NCBI GenBank assembly: GCA_013042895.1
Contig: JABDPD010000242.1
Location: 1-6,147, forward strand
Source: Boseongicola sp.
Lineage (GTDB): Bacteria; Pseudomonadota; Alphaproteobacteria; Rhodobacterales; Rhodobacteraceae
DNA: 6,147 nt
Direction of reading: 5' to 3'
Shown in pieces: positions 6,060 through 6,147 of this stretch. A program made the translations under genes and the position numbers. The first letter of the stretch is position 1. Every line of letters starts with the position of its first letter. The notes beneath the pieces were generated by a model. It did no database searches. It saw nothing but the letters and a program-made list of their open reading frames with translations, and was not told where the DNA came from.

Positions 6060-6083
6060 TCAGACAAAATCGTCTGAGCAGAC
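6060..6083 (-). promoter_or_regulatory. Inverted repeat cluster at the predicted transcription start
   Basis: Three copies of a CAGAC motif alternate in orientation: CAGAC 6061-6065, GTCTG 6072-6076, CAGAC 6079-6083. The first two form a six-base-pair inverted repeat (TCAGAC, six-base spacer, GTCTGA, 6060-6077). They run from the -10 box across the predicted start site, a position where a bound repressor would block transcription. Alternatively the RNA could form a small leader hairpin just before the Shine-Dalgarno. No known operator is recognised. Confidence 0.4.
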
Positions 6084-6110
6084 TATCTCTTATGGAACGG
6101 TAAGTGTCAA
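6082..6110 (-). promoter_or_regulatory. Predicted sigma70-type promoter of the kinase operon
   Basis: On the minus strand a perfect -35 hexamer TTGACA (6105-6110) is followed after exactly 17 bases by GATAGT (6082-6087), a four-of-six match to TATAAT. Transcription would start near 6075, giving a leader of about 35 bases before the receiver ATG. It is the only region of the right operon with room for a promoter. The prediction comes from consensus and spacing alone. Confidence 0.65.
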
Positions 6111-6147
6111 AATATTGATCGCCAACAAGCACATCGCTCAAAGTCAA

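Noticed and set aside
6041..6067. TTG start adding nine residues to the receiver
   Set aside because: The ATG at 6040 has a well-spaced GGGAGG, and the TTG would lie almost at the predicted transcription start.

Overview
The window looks like chromosomal DNA of an alphaproteobacterium, most likely Rhodobacterales (Roseobacter type). This rests on the moderately high GC, the tight operons, the resemblance of the sulfur genes to rhodobacterial persulfide-detoxification clusters, and a divergent FliM/FliN-like protein of a kind I associate with that order. The taxonomic call is inference from protein style, since no marker gene is present. No RNA gene, mobile element or CRISPR array is visible.

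Left part (1-1550, + strand): four tightly packed genes of sulfide/persulfide metabolism. They are the 3' end of an MBL-fold persulfide dioxygenase, two half-size YeeE/YedE membrane proteins that together make one thiosulfate/sulfur-compound transporter-like unit, and a Blh/DUF442-type (TIGR01244) sulfurtransferase with a C-x4-R persulfide loop. Together they would move and oxidise sulfane sulfur. Their promoter and any regulator lie upstream, outside the window.

Right part (1547-6040, - strand): a four-gene signalling operon read leftwards. A promoter with a perfect -35 box (6082-6110) and a strong Shine-Dalgarno precede a stand-alone CheY-like receiver (5672-6040). Next come a 91-residue two-helix membrane protein (5400-5675, overlapping the receiver stop), an 894-residue sensor histidine kinase with an SLC5/sodium-solute-symporter-like sensor region and a STAC linker (2713-5397), and a FliM/FliN C-terminal-domain (SpoA) protein ending in a Leu-Pro-Asp/Glu repeat tail (1547-2680). 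The kinase resembles CbrA/CrbS, known regulators of carbon-source use such as histidine or acetate. It has no PAS and no fused receiver, so phosphate probably goes to the lone receiver encoded first in the operon. The operon contains no DNA-binding output domain. The only candidate output encoded beside it is the FliM/FliN-like protein, which makes this the most interesting module here.

The two operons converge, and their last genes overlap by four bases in a shared CTAA, leaving no room for a conventional intergenic terminator.
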